DNA of 52,609 nucleotides from CBIHON01 sp966211965 (GTDB lineage Bacteria > Pseudomonadota > Gammaproteobacteria > Burkholderiales > Burkholderiaceae_D). This document shows positions 34,035-42,438 of the stretch, piece after piece (within the stretch, counting starts at the first letter, position 1; each line of letters begins with the position of its first letter). The notes under the pieces were generated by a model. The model ran no database searches and was not told the DNA's origin. It was given only the letters and a program-made list of their open reading frames with translations. Location of the stretch: NCBI GenBank assembly GCA_966211965.1, contig CBIHON010000035.1, positions 1-52,609 on the forward strand, read 5' to 3'. The translations under genes and the position numbers were made by a program.

Positions 34035-35200
34035 AGGTCCGAGAGACCAGCATCCGGATCTTGTTTTCTTACCAAATGAAGCAGCGCAAGGAGACACTGT
34101 ACCTGGACAATGCGCCGCTCGCCCCTACTCCGGCCAACGTCAAGTATGCACGCCGGGTGGCAGCCGAGATCCGGGACAAGATCAAGGCCGGCACGTTCGT
34201 CTATGCCGACTACTTCCCGCACTCGCCGCTGGCGGTGCCGGTGGCTGTCGACGGGTCCATGCTGTTTGACGTGATGGACCGATAGCATCGGCTGCTCGAA
34301 TTGAAGCCCTCAACAAAGAGCCAATACTTGAAGCGCATGAACAGCTTTTGGAAGGTGCATTTATCCAACGTGCCTATTGCCGCCGTCAAGCACTCCGATA
34401 TCCTGGAGGCGTTGAAGAAAGGCACCTGGACCAGCGGCAAGAGCCGGAACAATGAATTGTCGATGATCCGGCAAGTGTTCGAATTCGCCCGTAAGGATAA
34501 GCTGATCAGCGCGAACCCTTGCGACGAGGTTGAGCGTGTCAGCTATCAAAAGCCGAAGCCGGACCCTTTCACGCTCGCCGAGGCAAACCTGATCCTGGCG
34601 TCCATCCAGGCGCATTACCACGAACAGGTTTTGAACTTCGTGCAGTTCATGTTCTTCACCGGCCTGCGGACCTCGGAAGGCATTGCCTTGAAATGGGGGC
34701 ATGTGGATTTCCAGCGCAAGGAAGCCCTGATCGAGCAGGCGAACGTGTACGACGAAGAAAGCGACTCGACCAAGACGTCGGTGGCCCGGAAGGTCAAGCT
34801 GAATAGCTTGGCACTGGAGGCGTTAAAGCGGCAGAAGGCGCATACCTTTCTGGAGGGAGGATATATTTTCCAGGACCCAAAGACCGGCGAACCCTGGACC
34901 TATCAGCGCATCACCGACTCGCGCGGCCACTGGAACACCACTTTGAAGCGTACCGGCCTGCGGTACAGGCGGCCGTACAACATGCGGCACACCTATGCAA
35001 CACTCGGTCTGATGAGCGGCGCCAAGCCGGCATTCCTCGCCAAGCAGTTGGGCCATTCGTTGATGATGTTTTTTTCGGTCTATGCCGACTGGATCAACAG
35101 CACCGAAAATGACCGGGAAATGGACAAAATCGAGCTATCTTTGAAGCAAGTTAACCCTACGTTAACCCTGAAAATTGGGAAAAAGAAGATTTCCCGATGA
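34001..35200 (+). pseudogene. Tyrosine integrase with in-frame amber codon
   Basis: One continuous frame of 400 codons encodes a phage-type tyrosine recombinase. The arm-binding domain (DUF3596-like, GVEVRETSIRILFSYQMKQR, then TPANVKYARRVAAEIRDKI) is followed by TAG at 34283-34285. The frame continues without shift as HRLLELKPSTKSQYLKRM. A Trp (TGG) is expected there. The catalytic domain is intact: FFTGLRTSEGIALKWGHVDF (first Arg), MRHTYATL, LGHSLMM and the nucleophile in VYADWI. A TTG at 34301 could start a 299-residue C-terminal protein. Site-specific recombination into the adjacent tRNA-Ser is inferred. Confidence 0.85.
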
Positions 35201-35241
35201 TCCGTGCTTGAATTATCTTTAAAATCAAGCACTTGGAATCT

Positions 35242-35332
35242 TGGCGGAGAGAGGGGGATTCGAACCCCCGGTAGGCTATGAACCTACACACGCTTTCCAG
35301 GCGTGCGACTTAAACCACTCATCCATCTCTCC
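35242..35332 (-). tRNA. tRNA-Ser (anticodon GGA)
   Basis: A 91-nt class II tRNA. Acceptor stem GGAGAGA/TCTCTCC, discriminator G and encoded CCA. The anticodon loop CTGGAAA gives anticodon GGA, reading UCC/UCU. The long variable arm (TGTAGGTTCATAGCCTACC) and T-loop GTTCGAATC are present. The integrase gene ends 41 bp from its 3' end, the usual integration target side. Confidence 0.95.
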
Positions 35333-35490
35333 TGAATTTGATCTTCGCTGCACTTCGATTTAGCGAAGCCGCAGATTATAGCAAGAATTTTCCCAAAAAT
35401 GCCGAAATTCAAATCACCTGAAAACAAAATCCCGGAAAAAAACCGGCACGGCTGGCCGCCGCATCGGTTTTTTTCAAAGATTGAAGCCGT

Positions 35491-37473
35491 TTACTGCGCC
35501 TGTTTCAACTGCTCCAGGATCGCCGGATTTTCCAAGGTAGAGACATCCTGCGTGATCTCTTCGCCCTTGGCAATCACCCGCAACAGGCGGCGCATGATCT
35601 TGCCGGAACGGGTCTTGGGCAGGTTGTCGCCGAAGCGGATTTCCTTCGGCTTGGCGATGGGCCCGATTTCCTTTGCCACCCAGTCGCGCAACTCCTTGGC
35701 GATCTGCTTGGCCTCGTCGCCGGCCGGGCGGCTGCGCTTCAAGACGACGAAGGCGCAGATCGATTCGCCGGTGGTTTCGTCCGGTTTGCCGACCACGGCG
35801 GCTTCGGCCACGATCGGGTTGGCGACCAGGGCAGATTCAATCTCCATCGTGCCCATGCGGTGGCCGGAAACGTTCAGCACGTCGTCGATGCGACCAGTTA
35901 TGGTGAAGTAACCGGTCTGTTCGTTGCGGATCGCGCCGTCGCCGGCAAGATACATCTTGCCGCCCAGCTCTTCCGGGAAATAACTCTTCTTGAAACGCTC
36001 CGGATCGCCCCAGATGGTGCGAATCATCGAGGGCCAGGGACGCTTGACGACCAGGATGCCGCCATGGCCGTTGGGCAAATCATGGCCCGCCTCATCGACG
36101 ATCGCGGCCGTGATGCCGGGCAGCGGCAAGGTACAGGACCCCGGCACCAAGGGCGTTGCGCCGGGAAGCGGCGTGATCATGTGGCCGCCGGTTTCAGTCT
36201 GCCAGAAGGTGTCGACGATCGGGCATTTTTCACGGCCGACGTTCTTGTGGTACCACATCCAGGCCTCGGGATTGATCGGTTCGCCGACCGAGCCCAACAG
36301 GCGCAGGCTGCTCAAATCGTACTTGCCCGGATGGACGTCGCCATCCGCATCGCAGGCCTTGATCAGCGAACGGATGGCGGTCGGCGCGGTGTAGAAAATC
36401 GTGGCTTTGTGCTTCTGGATCATGTCCCAGAAGCGGCCGGCGCTGGGATAGGTCGGCACGCCTTCGAACACGATTTGCGTGGTACCGACCGCCAGCGGAC
36501 CATAGGCGATATAAGTGTGGCCGGTGACCCAGCCGATATCGGCGGTGCACCAGAAGATGTCGGCGGGCTTGATGTCGAAGGTCCATTTCATCGTCAGCGT
36601 GGCCCACAACAAGTAGCCGCCGGCGGCGTGCTGGACGCCCTTCGGCGTGCCGGTCGATCCCGAGGTATAGAGGATGAACAGCGGATGCTCGGCGCCGACC
36701 CACTCCGGCTCGCAGACGTCCGATTGCGGAGCCACCAGATCGTGCAGCCACAGGTCGCGGCCGGTGACGAAGTTGACCGGATCGCCGGTGCGTTTGTAGA
36801 CGATGATGTTTTTGAGGCCGTCACATCCGCCCAAGCCGATGGCTTCGTCGACGATTGCCTTGAGCGGCAGATGCTTGCCGCCACGCACTTGGTGATCGGC
36901 GGTGACGACGGCCACCGCGCCGGCATCGATGATGCGTTCTTGCAGCGATTTGGCGGAGAAGCCTCCGAACACCACCGAGTGGGTGGCGCCGATACGCGCG
37001 CAAGCCTGCATCGCGGCGATGCCTTCGATCGACATCGGCATGTAGATGATGACGCGGTCGCCCTTCTTGATGCCGAGCGATTTGAGACCGTTGGCGAATT
37101 TGCAGACGCGATCGTGCAATTCCTTGTAGGTGAGCCTGGTGATCTGGCCGCCGTCTGCTTCGAAAATGATCGCGGTCTTGCCGGCATTGCCGTTCAATAG
37201 ATTACGGTCGAGGCAGTTGTACGAGACATTCAACTGGCCGTCCTCGAACCACTTGTAAAACGGCGCATTGGATTCATCCAGCGTTTTGGTGAAAGGCTTG
37301 TGCCAGTTGATGTTCGCGCGCGCGAGGCTGGCCCAGAAACCTTCATAGTCGCGTTCGGCTTCGGCGCACATCGCACGGTAAGCATCCATGCCATAGATGT
37401 TCGCATTGGCAGCGAATCCGGCCGGTGGGGGAAATACCCGGCTCTCTTGTTTGAAGCTTTCGATGTCGGACAT
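35491..37473 (-). CDS. acs: Acetyl-CoA synthetase (AMP-forming)
   Basis: A 660-residue adenylate-forming enzyme that converts acetate, ATP and CoA to acetyl-CoA. Visible are the N-terminal ACS signature (WFEDGQLNVSYNCLDR), the P-loop-like YTSGSTGTPKGVQH, VDTFWQTETGGHM, and the hinge GRIDDVLNVSGHRMGT. The C-terminal PKTRSGKIMRR contains the Lys that is acetylated by Pat-type enzymes and controls activity. Full length. ATG at 37473 follows GGAGA. Divergent from the YqhA-like gene with about 200 bp between starts. Confidence 0.97.
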   Translation of the reverse strand: MSDIESFKQESRVFPPPAGFAANANIYGMDAYRAMCAEAERDYEGFWASLARANINWHKPFTKTLDESNAPFYKWFEDGQLNVSYNCLDRNLLNGNAGKTAIIFEADGGQITRLTYKELHDRVCKFANGLKSLGIKKGDRVIIYMPMSIEGIAAMQACARIGATHSVVFGGFSAKSLQERIIDAGAVAVVTADHQVRGGKHLPLKAIVDEAIGLGGCDGLKNIIVYKRTGDPVNFVTGRDLWLHDLVAPQSDVCEPEWVGAEHPLFILYTSGSTGTPKGVQHAAGGYLLWATLTMKWTFDIKPADIFWCTADIGWVTGHTYIAYGPLAVGTTQIVFEGVPTYPSAGRFWDMIQKHKATIFYTAPTAIRSLIKACDADGDVHPGKYDLSSLRLLGSVGEPINPEAWMWYHKNVGREKCPIVDTFWQTETGGHMITPLPGATPLVPGSCTLPLPGITAAIVDEAGHDLPNGHGGILVVKRPWPSMIRTIWGDPERFKKSYFPEELGGKMYLAGDGAIRNEQTGYFTITGRIDDVLNVSGHRMGTMEIESALVANPIVAEAAVVGKPDETTGESICAFVVLKRSRPAGDEAKQIAKELRDWVAKEIGPIAKPKEIRFGDNLPKTRSGKIMRRLLRVIAKGEEITQDVSTLENPAILEQLKQAQ

Positions 37474-37673
37474 GTTGTCTCCTGCAGGTCTGTTGATTTG
37501 ACGGTAACTTAAGCTTTTACACTTACTCAAGCCTTACAGGGCGCCTTTTGGTCGATATTGACCCGATCCGCATCAACGCGGCGCTCTTGTTCAGCGGCGG
37601 CAACTTGATGCGCGCCGGCACGTGTAAAATATCGCATTCATCTTGCCATCCCTCGGAGGAAACAAGCTCATCC

Positions 37674-38288
37674 ATGGATATCCAGAACAAACCGTCCCCC
37701 AGCAATTCGATTCCACCACTGCCGCGGTTCATCTTCATGAGCCGATGGCTGCAATTGCCGCTCTACCTTGGACTCATCCTGGCGCAATGCGTTTATGTCT
37801 TTCAATTCTGGGCGGAATTATCGAGCCTGATCGGCGCGGCTCTCGGCAATCAGGACGCATTACAGCACATCCTCGACGCAGTCGCCATCCAGGGCGCCGA
37901 CAAGCCGACCAAACTCAATGAGACGACCCTGATGCTGGTTGTGCTGGGCCTGATCGACGTGGTCATGATTTCCAATCTCCTCATCATGGTCATCGTGGGC
38001 GGTTACGAGACTTTCGTTTCACGCATGAACCTGGAAGGCCATCCCGATCAGCCGGAGTGGCTGTCCCACGTAAATGCCTCGGTGCTGAAGGTAAAACTGG
38101 CCACCGCCATCATCGGCATTTCATCGATCCATTTGCTCAAGACCTTCATCAACGCGCACGCGTATGACGTCAAGACGATCCTGGCGCAAACCGGCATTCA
38201 TATCGTCTTCCTGTTTTCCGCGCTGGCGATTGCGTACAGCGATCGCATCATGACCAGCATACAAAACGATTCCAAGCATTCTCACTGA
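37674..38288 (+). CDS. YqhA (UPF0114) family membrane protein
   Basis: A 204-residue inner-membrane protein of the TIGR00645/UPF0114 family. Segments: SRWLQLPLYLGLILAQCVYV (TM1), LMLVVLGLIDVVMISNLLIM (TM2) followed by VIVGGYETFVSRM, then VKLATAIIGISSIHLLKTFI and a last TM near 180. Function unknown in general. The ATG is 17 bp from a GGAGGAA, a rather long spacing, but no nearer start exists. It precedes fumarase by 17 bp, so the two may be co-transcribed. Confidence 0.93.
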   Translation: MDIQNKPSPSNSIPPLPRFIFMSRWLQLPLYLGLILAQCVYVFQFWAELSSLIGAALGNQDALQHILDAVAIQGADKPTKLNETTLMLVVLGLIDVVMISNLLIMVIVGGYETFVSRMNLEGHPDQPEWLSHVNASVLKVKLATAIIGISSIHLLKTFINAHAYDVKTILAQTGIHIVFLFSALAIAYSDRIMTSIQNDSKHSH

Positions 38289-38305
38289 CCTCTGGCAAAA
38301 CCACC

Positions 38306-39844
38306 ATGACTATCATCAAACAAGAAGACCTTATCGAATCGGTCGCGGCCGCGCTGCAATACATCAGCTATTACCATCCGGTCGATTATATCCAGCATCT
38401 GGCGCGTGCCTATGAGACCGAGCAAAGCCCGGCGGCAAAAGATGCGATCGCACAGATCCTGACCAACTCGCGCATGTGCGCCGAAGGCAGGCGGCCGATC
38501 TGCCAGGATACCGGCATCGTCAACGTGTTCATGAAGATCGGCATGGACGTGCGTTTCGAAGGCTTCACAGGTTCGATCATCGATGCCGTCAATGAAGGTG
38601 TGCGGCGCGGCTACGACAATCCGGAGAACAAGCTGCGCGCATCCATCGTGGCCGATCCGCAATTCGAGCGCAAGAACACCAAGGACAACACGCCGGCCGT
38701 GGTGCATATGGAAGTCGTGCCGGGCAATACCGTCGACGTGCAGGTCGCGGCCAAGGGCGGCGGCTCGGAAAACAAATCCAAGTTCGTGATGCTGAACCCG
38801 TCCGATTCGCTGGTGGACTGGGTCATGAAAACAGTGCCCACCATGGGCGCGGGCTGGTGCCCTCCCGGCATGCTGGGTATCGGCATCGGCGGCACCGCGG
38901 AAAAAGCGATGCTGATGGCCAAGGAAGTGTTGATGGAAGACATCAACATGTATGAATTGCTCAAGCGCGGCCCGCAAAACAAGACCGAGGAATTGCGCAT
39001 CGAGCTATTTCAGAAAATCAACTCGCTCGGCATCGGCGCGCAAGGCCTTGGCGGCCTGACCACGGTGCTCGACGTGAAGATCATGATGCATCCGACACAC
39101 GCCGCATCCAAGCCGGTCGCGATGATCCCGAACTGTGCGGCGACCCGCCACGGGCATTTCGTGCTCGACGGTTCCGGACCTGCCTATATGGAGCCGCCCT
39201 CCTTGTCCGAGTGGCCGAACGTGCAATGGGTAGCCGATACCGAAAAATCCAAGCGCATCGATCTCAACGCCCTGACCAAGGAAGAAGTCGCATCCTGGAA
39301 GCCGGGCCAAACCCTGCTCTTGAACGGCAAGATGCTGACCGGCCGCGATGCCGCGCACAAGCGTATCCAGGAGATGCTGGCCAAGGGTGAATCGCTGCCG
39401 GTCGATTTCACCAACCGCGTGATTTACTACGTCGGACCGGTCGATCCGGTGCGCGACGAAGCGGTCGGCCCGGCCGGCCCCACGACAGCGACGCGCATGG
39501 ATAAATTCACCGACATGATGCTGGAAAAAACCGGCCTGATCGCGATGGTCGGCAAGGCCGAGCGCGGCCCGGCGGCGATCGAGTCGATCAAGAACCACAA
39601 GTCGGCTTACCTGATGGCGGTCGGCGGCGCAGCTTACCTGGTGTCGAAAGCGATCAAGAGCGCCAAGGTGGTCGGCTTCGCGGACCTCGGCATGGAAGCG
39701 ATTTACGAATTCGATGTCAAGGACATGCCGGTCACGGTCGCGGTCGACGCCAACGGCACCTCGGTGCACAATACCGGGCCGCAGGAATGGCAGGAAAAGA
39801 TCGCCAAGTCCAAGCTCGGCAGCATCCCGGTAACGGCGGCTTGA
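38306..39844 (+). CDS. fumA: Class I fumarate hydratase (4Fe-4S)
   Basis: A 512-residue iron-sulfur fumarase converting fumarate to L-malate in the TCA cycle. The alpha part contains RRPICQDTGIVNVFMKIG with the first cluster Cys, then GGSENKSKF and the GIGGTAEKAM segment. The beta part has GKMLTGRDAAHKRI, YYVGPVDP and GPTTATRMDKF. It belongs to the fused single-chain class I form, oxygen-labile by family knowledge. Followed 13 bp later by murI. Symbol by family; fumB-type naming is equally possible. Confidence 0.95.
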   Translation: MTIIKQEDLIESVAAALQYISYYHPVDYIQHLARAYETEQSPAAKDAIAQILTNSRMCAEGRRPICQDTGIVNVFMKIGMDVRFEGFTGSIIDAVNEGVRRGYDNPENKLRASIVADPQFERKNTKDNTPAVVHMEVVPGNTVDVQVAAKGGGSENKSKFVMLNPSDSLVDWVMKTVPTMGAGWCPPGMLGIGIGGTAEKAMLMAKEVLMEDINMYELLKRGPQNKTEELRIELFQKINSLGIGAQGLGGLTTVLDVKIMMHPTHAASKPVAMIPNCAATRHGHFVLDGSGPAYMEPPSLSEWPNVQWVADTEKSKRIDLNALTKEEVASWKPGQTLLLNGKMLTGRDAAHKRIQEMLAKGESLPVDFTNRVIYYVGPVDPVRDEAVGPAGPTTATRMDKFTDMMLEKTGLIAMVGKAERGPAAIESIKNHKSAYLMAVGGAAYLVSKAIKSAKVVGFADLGMEAIYEFDVKDMPVTVAVDANGTSVHNTGPQEWQEKIAKSKLGSIPVTAA

Positions 39845-39857
39845 TTTTGCGCCTAGC

Positions 39858-40739
39858 GTGATCTCTTCGCTCACAACGCCAACGGGGCACGACGGCCCTG
39901 TTGGCGTTTTTGATTCAGGCGTCGGTGGCCTCTCGGTGCTGCGCCATATCCGTGCCTTGCTGCCGCATGAGGACTTGCTGTACTTTGCCGATTCCGGCTT
40001 TGCGCCTTATGGCGGCAAGCCGGAGCAAGCCGTCGTCGAACGCACGCTGGCCATTGCGGAATTTCTCTTGCAGCGCGGCGCGAAAACCCTGGTGGTGGCC
40101 TGCAACACGGCCACCGCTGCCGCAATCAAGGCCTTGCGCGAGCGTTATCCCCTGCTGCCCTTGGTTGGCGTTGAGCCGGGATTGAAGCCCGCAGTGAGCT
40201 TGACGCAAACGAAAATCGTCGGCGTACTCGCCACCCAAGGCACGCTTGCCAGCAGCAAATTCAACTTGCTGCGCGAACAGATCGGCGCGGCGAGCGGCGT
40301 GCATTTCCTGCCGCAACCCTGCATCGGATTGGCCGATCAGGTGGAAAAAGGAGAGCTGTATTCTGCTGCAACGGCAAATTTGATCCGCGGCTATGTTGCC
40401 CCCTTGATCGAACAAGGTGCGGATACCTTGGTGCTGGGGTGCACCCACTATCTTTTTGTGCTGCCATTGATTGAGGAAGCCGCCCGACGCGCCAGCGCCA
40501 GGCCGGTTGCGATTGTCGACACCAGCGAACCGATCGCACGCCAGCTTGTGCGGCTGTTGGCGGAACGTGGATTGTTGCGGAGCACGCAAATTGAAGGCAG
40601 GCTGGAAGGCTTTACCAGCGGTAGCGAAACCATGTTGCGCACGGCCTTTGCCAAGCTATTGAACCTGCATCCGCCGGTCACGCAAGTCATTGCGCAATGC
40701 AGCGCCGCAAACGCTGTTCAAACACATCAGGCCATTTGA
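39858..40739 (+). CDS. murI: Glutamate racemase
   Basis: A 293-residue cofactor-independent racemase supplying D-glutamate for peptidoglycan. Motifs: GVFDSGVGGLSVL (catalytic Asp region), YFADSGFAPYGGK, the first catalytic Cys in VVACNTATAAAI, and the second Cys in LGCTHY. It starts with GTG, 13 bp after fumarase. The C-terminus is slightly longer than usual. Confidence 0.96.
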   Translation: MISSLTTPTGHDGPVGVFDSGVGGLSVLRHIRALLPHEDLLYFADSGFAPYGGKPEQAVVERTLAIAEFLLQRGAKTLVVACNTATAAAIKALRERYPLLPLVGVEPGLKPAVSLTQTKIVGVLATQGTLASSKFNLLREQIGAASGVHFLPQPCIGLADQVEKGELYSAATANLIRGYVAPLIEQGADTLVLGCTHYLFVLPLIEEAARRASARPVAIVDTSEPIARQLVRLLAERGLLRSTQIEGRLEGFTSGSETMLRTAFAKLLNLHPPVTQVIAQCSAANAVQTHQAI

Positions 40740-40808
40740 TTTGCCAGGCGGCCCCAAATTTTGTATAATGCCGCGCTGCCCTGATAATCTTGGGGTGGTG
40801 CACACAGT

Positions 40809-40885
40809 GGCGGCTGTAGCTCAGTTGGTAGAGTCCAGGATTGTGATTCCTGTTGTCGCGGGTTCGAATCCCGTCGGTCGCCCCA
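40809..40885 (+). tRNA. tRNA-His (anticodon GTG)
   Basis: The extra 5' G (-1) is followed by acceptor GCGGCTG paired with CGGTCGC (two G-U pairs), discriminator C and encoded CCA. D-arm AGCTCAGTTGGTAGAG, anticodon arm CAGGA-TTGTGAT-TCCTG with anticodon GTG, and T-arm CGCGGGTTCGAATCCCG are canonical. A terminator follows. Confidence 0.95.
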
Positions 40886-40901
40886 GTAGAACCAAACACT
40901 T

Positions 40902-40931
40902 AAGCCCAGTTCATGCGACTGGGCTTTTTTC
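40902..40931 (+). terminator. Rho-independent terminator of tRNA-His
   Basis: Stem AAGCCCAGT/ACTGGGCTT (nine pairs) with a seven-base loop and a run of Ts, 16 bp after the tRNA. Confidence 0.85.
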
Positions 40932-41008
40932 TTTCTTGCAGTCATGTAGGCGCCATATAGGCTTTTCCGGTCAATAGTCCTCTTGTACTGTGGCCACAGC
41001 CAGCTTTC

Positions 41009-41677
41009 CTATTCAGCCACTGACTGCACCAGATAATGGAGCGCCAGCTTATCGGTTTGCGTCAATGACTGAAATTGCAAGCCCATGTTCACGCCATCGC
41101 CGTTATCGCTATTGTTGATATGACGGATAGTGGCCAGTGACGACACCTGCAACTTGTTGCTCGCGAACGCGACGCTAAAATCAAGCGCCACCTGGTCTCC
41201 CACTGCGCCTATTGCCGCAGGGGCCTTGATCAAGGCCCCCGAAGTACTGGCATCGACCAATGTGACGGCGATCGGACCGGTGCCGCCTGAGCCTGTGGCA
41301 TTCCCGGATATTGAAATTTTTATGCGCATGTCGCTGCGCACCTTGCGTACCTTGACCGCCGCGGGATAAGCCAGCAGCGCATAGGTAAAAGGATCTTCGA
41401 AAGTCTGGATGACGCGCGCGGTAAACACGAAGTCGTATTGGCCGGTAAAACCAAATACCACGTAGTCCTCGTCGTTTTGTATTTCGCTTGTCCACTTGTC
41501 GGAGCCGAGCGGCCCCACCATGACGCTTTTGTCGCGAATGGCTGCCAAGAACTGCACATCGAGTTTCGGCGCGCCTTTCAACGCACGTTGAGCCTGTACC
41601 GGCATGCCGGGGCGAAGCCGCAGGTCGTTGAAGAGAAGATGTTCTATTGGTGCGTTATCGATATTGTGTTCAGCCAT
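41009..41677 (-). CDS. PilZ domain protein (YcgR-like)
   Basis: A 222-residue cytoplasmic protein. The N-terminal half (about 10-110) resembles the YcgR/PilZN flagellar-brake domain: LRLRPGMPVQAQR, then SVMVGPLGSDKW and YDFVFTARVIQTFEDPFTYA. The C-terminal PilZ domain has the c-di-GMP signatures RKVRSDMR and DASTSG. Such proteins slow flagellar rotation or tune surface traits when c-di-GMP rises. ATG at 41677 starts the conserved part. It lies upstream of the curli region, but on the opposite strand. Confidence 0.85.
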   Translation of the reverse strand: MAEHNIDNAPIEHLLFNDLRLRPGMPVQAQRALKGAPKLDVQFLAAIRDKSVMVGPLGSDKWTSEIQNDEDYVVFGFTGQYDFVFTARVIQTFEDPFTYALLAYPAAVKVRKVRSDMRIKISISGNATGSGGTGPIAVTLVDASTSGALIKAPAAIGAVGDQVALDFSVAFASNKLQVSSLATIRHINNSDNGDGVNMGLQFQSLTQTDKLALHYLVQSVAE

Positions 41678-41784
41678 GGTGTCGCTCTGCAAAGGTTGAG
41701 CAAAATTCAAGCCTGCCGTGTCCCACCAGTCTGCGCTGGTTCTCCGCAACGACGAACTATACAACAGACTCCGTAGATCCTGAT

Positions 41785-42279
41785 TCAATTCGGTTGCGAG
41801 TAGCGCGATTTCGCGCAATAGATCTTCGCCTTGCCGTTGAAATAAACGATCTTGCTGCCGGTGCTCGACTCGCGCACCGGATAAGCCGAGCCGTCCATTT
41901 TTTTGTAACGCAATCCCATGGCTGTGTTGATCGCTTCGTCCAGTTTGTCCGGCGCCAAGTCCACCACGGCGGCCAGAAAATTCATCGTATCCAGACCGTC
42001 GCTGACCATGACTTCCGATACCTGCACGCCCCACAACGTGGCGCCTGCCTTGAACCAATACGCGCCGCCCTCCCGCTTGTAGGCCGGACCGAATGCCTCG
42101 GTAAGATAATCGCGAAAATAGGCCGAGTCTTGCTCGGTCAGACACAGCAGGCGATTGCCGATGACTGTGCCGAACGTGGTGGGTACCGCCATGGCGCCAG
42201 CTGCAGCCACACCAAGTGCCGCGCCTAGCGCCAAGTCCGCACCGCTGTGCTTGAGATGGTTCAGGAGATTCAGGAACAT
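41785..42279 (-). CDS. Hypothetical protein with N-terminal Gly/Ala-rich segment
   Basis: A 164-residue protein. An Ala/Gly-rich hydrophobic stretch (ALGAALGVAAAGAMAVPTTF, about 19-40) precedes a soluble domain (FRDYLTEAFGPAYKREGG, AYWFKAGATLWGVQVSEVMV, and SSTGSKIVYFNGKAKIYC). The start at 42279 follows GAGGAG. No family recognised; a DUF-type protein of Burkholderiales is likely. Same strand as, and 107 bp upstream of, the PilZ gene. Confidence 0.65.
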   Translation of the reverse strand: MFLNLLNHLKHSGADLALGAALGVAAAGAMAVPTTFGTVIGNRLLCLTEQDSAYFRDYLTEAFGPAYKREGGAYWFKAGATLWGVQVSEVMVSDGLDTMNFLAAVVDLAPDKLDEAINTAMGLRYKKMDGSAYPVRESSTGSKIVYFNGKAKIYCAKSRYSQPN

Positions 42280-42438
42280 CGGGGCCGCTCCTCGTCTTGT
42301 CTTGTGCGTTTGACTGATTCTACTGCAGTGCCGCGCCACAGCAGGCCGGCAAATCCGCAGGGCTGGACGGCGTCTCGCAACGCAGGTAGGCTTGCGGCCA
42401 AACATTCACTAACCCTTCGCCGCCTTGGATTGCGCCAG

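Larger units (their letters stand above)
31800..35241. mobile_element. Prophage or integrative-element remnant at tRNA-Ser(GGA)
   Basis: A compact block of small overlapping genes ends with an excisionase-like gene and a tyrosine integrase, the latter 41 bp from the 3' end of tRNA-Ser. Minus-strand genes (31800-32487) face plus-strand genes (32519-35200) across a junction carrying a solitary MITE end. No structural phage genes, replication gene or second tRNA-derived att copy was found. The integrase has a nonsense codon. The left boundary is uncertain and is set at the last phage-like small gene. Confidence 0.6.

Noticed and set aside
31800..35332. attL/attR pair for the integrative remnant
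   Set aside because: No second copy of the tRNA-Ser(GGA) 3' end was found. The tRNA-Ser(CGA) at 2626 differs in sequence and is not its partner.
35860..37200. 446-codon plus-strand frame
   Set aside because: Complement of acs; composition is typical of antisense frames.
40687..40945. Minus-strand frames with GDRRDSNPRQQES
   Set aside because: Antisense translation of tRNA-His and its flanks.
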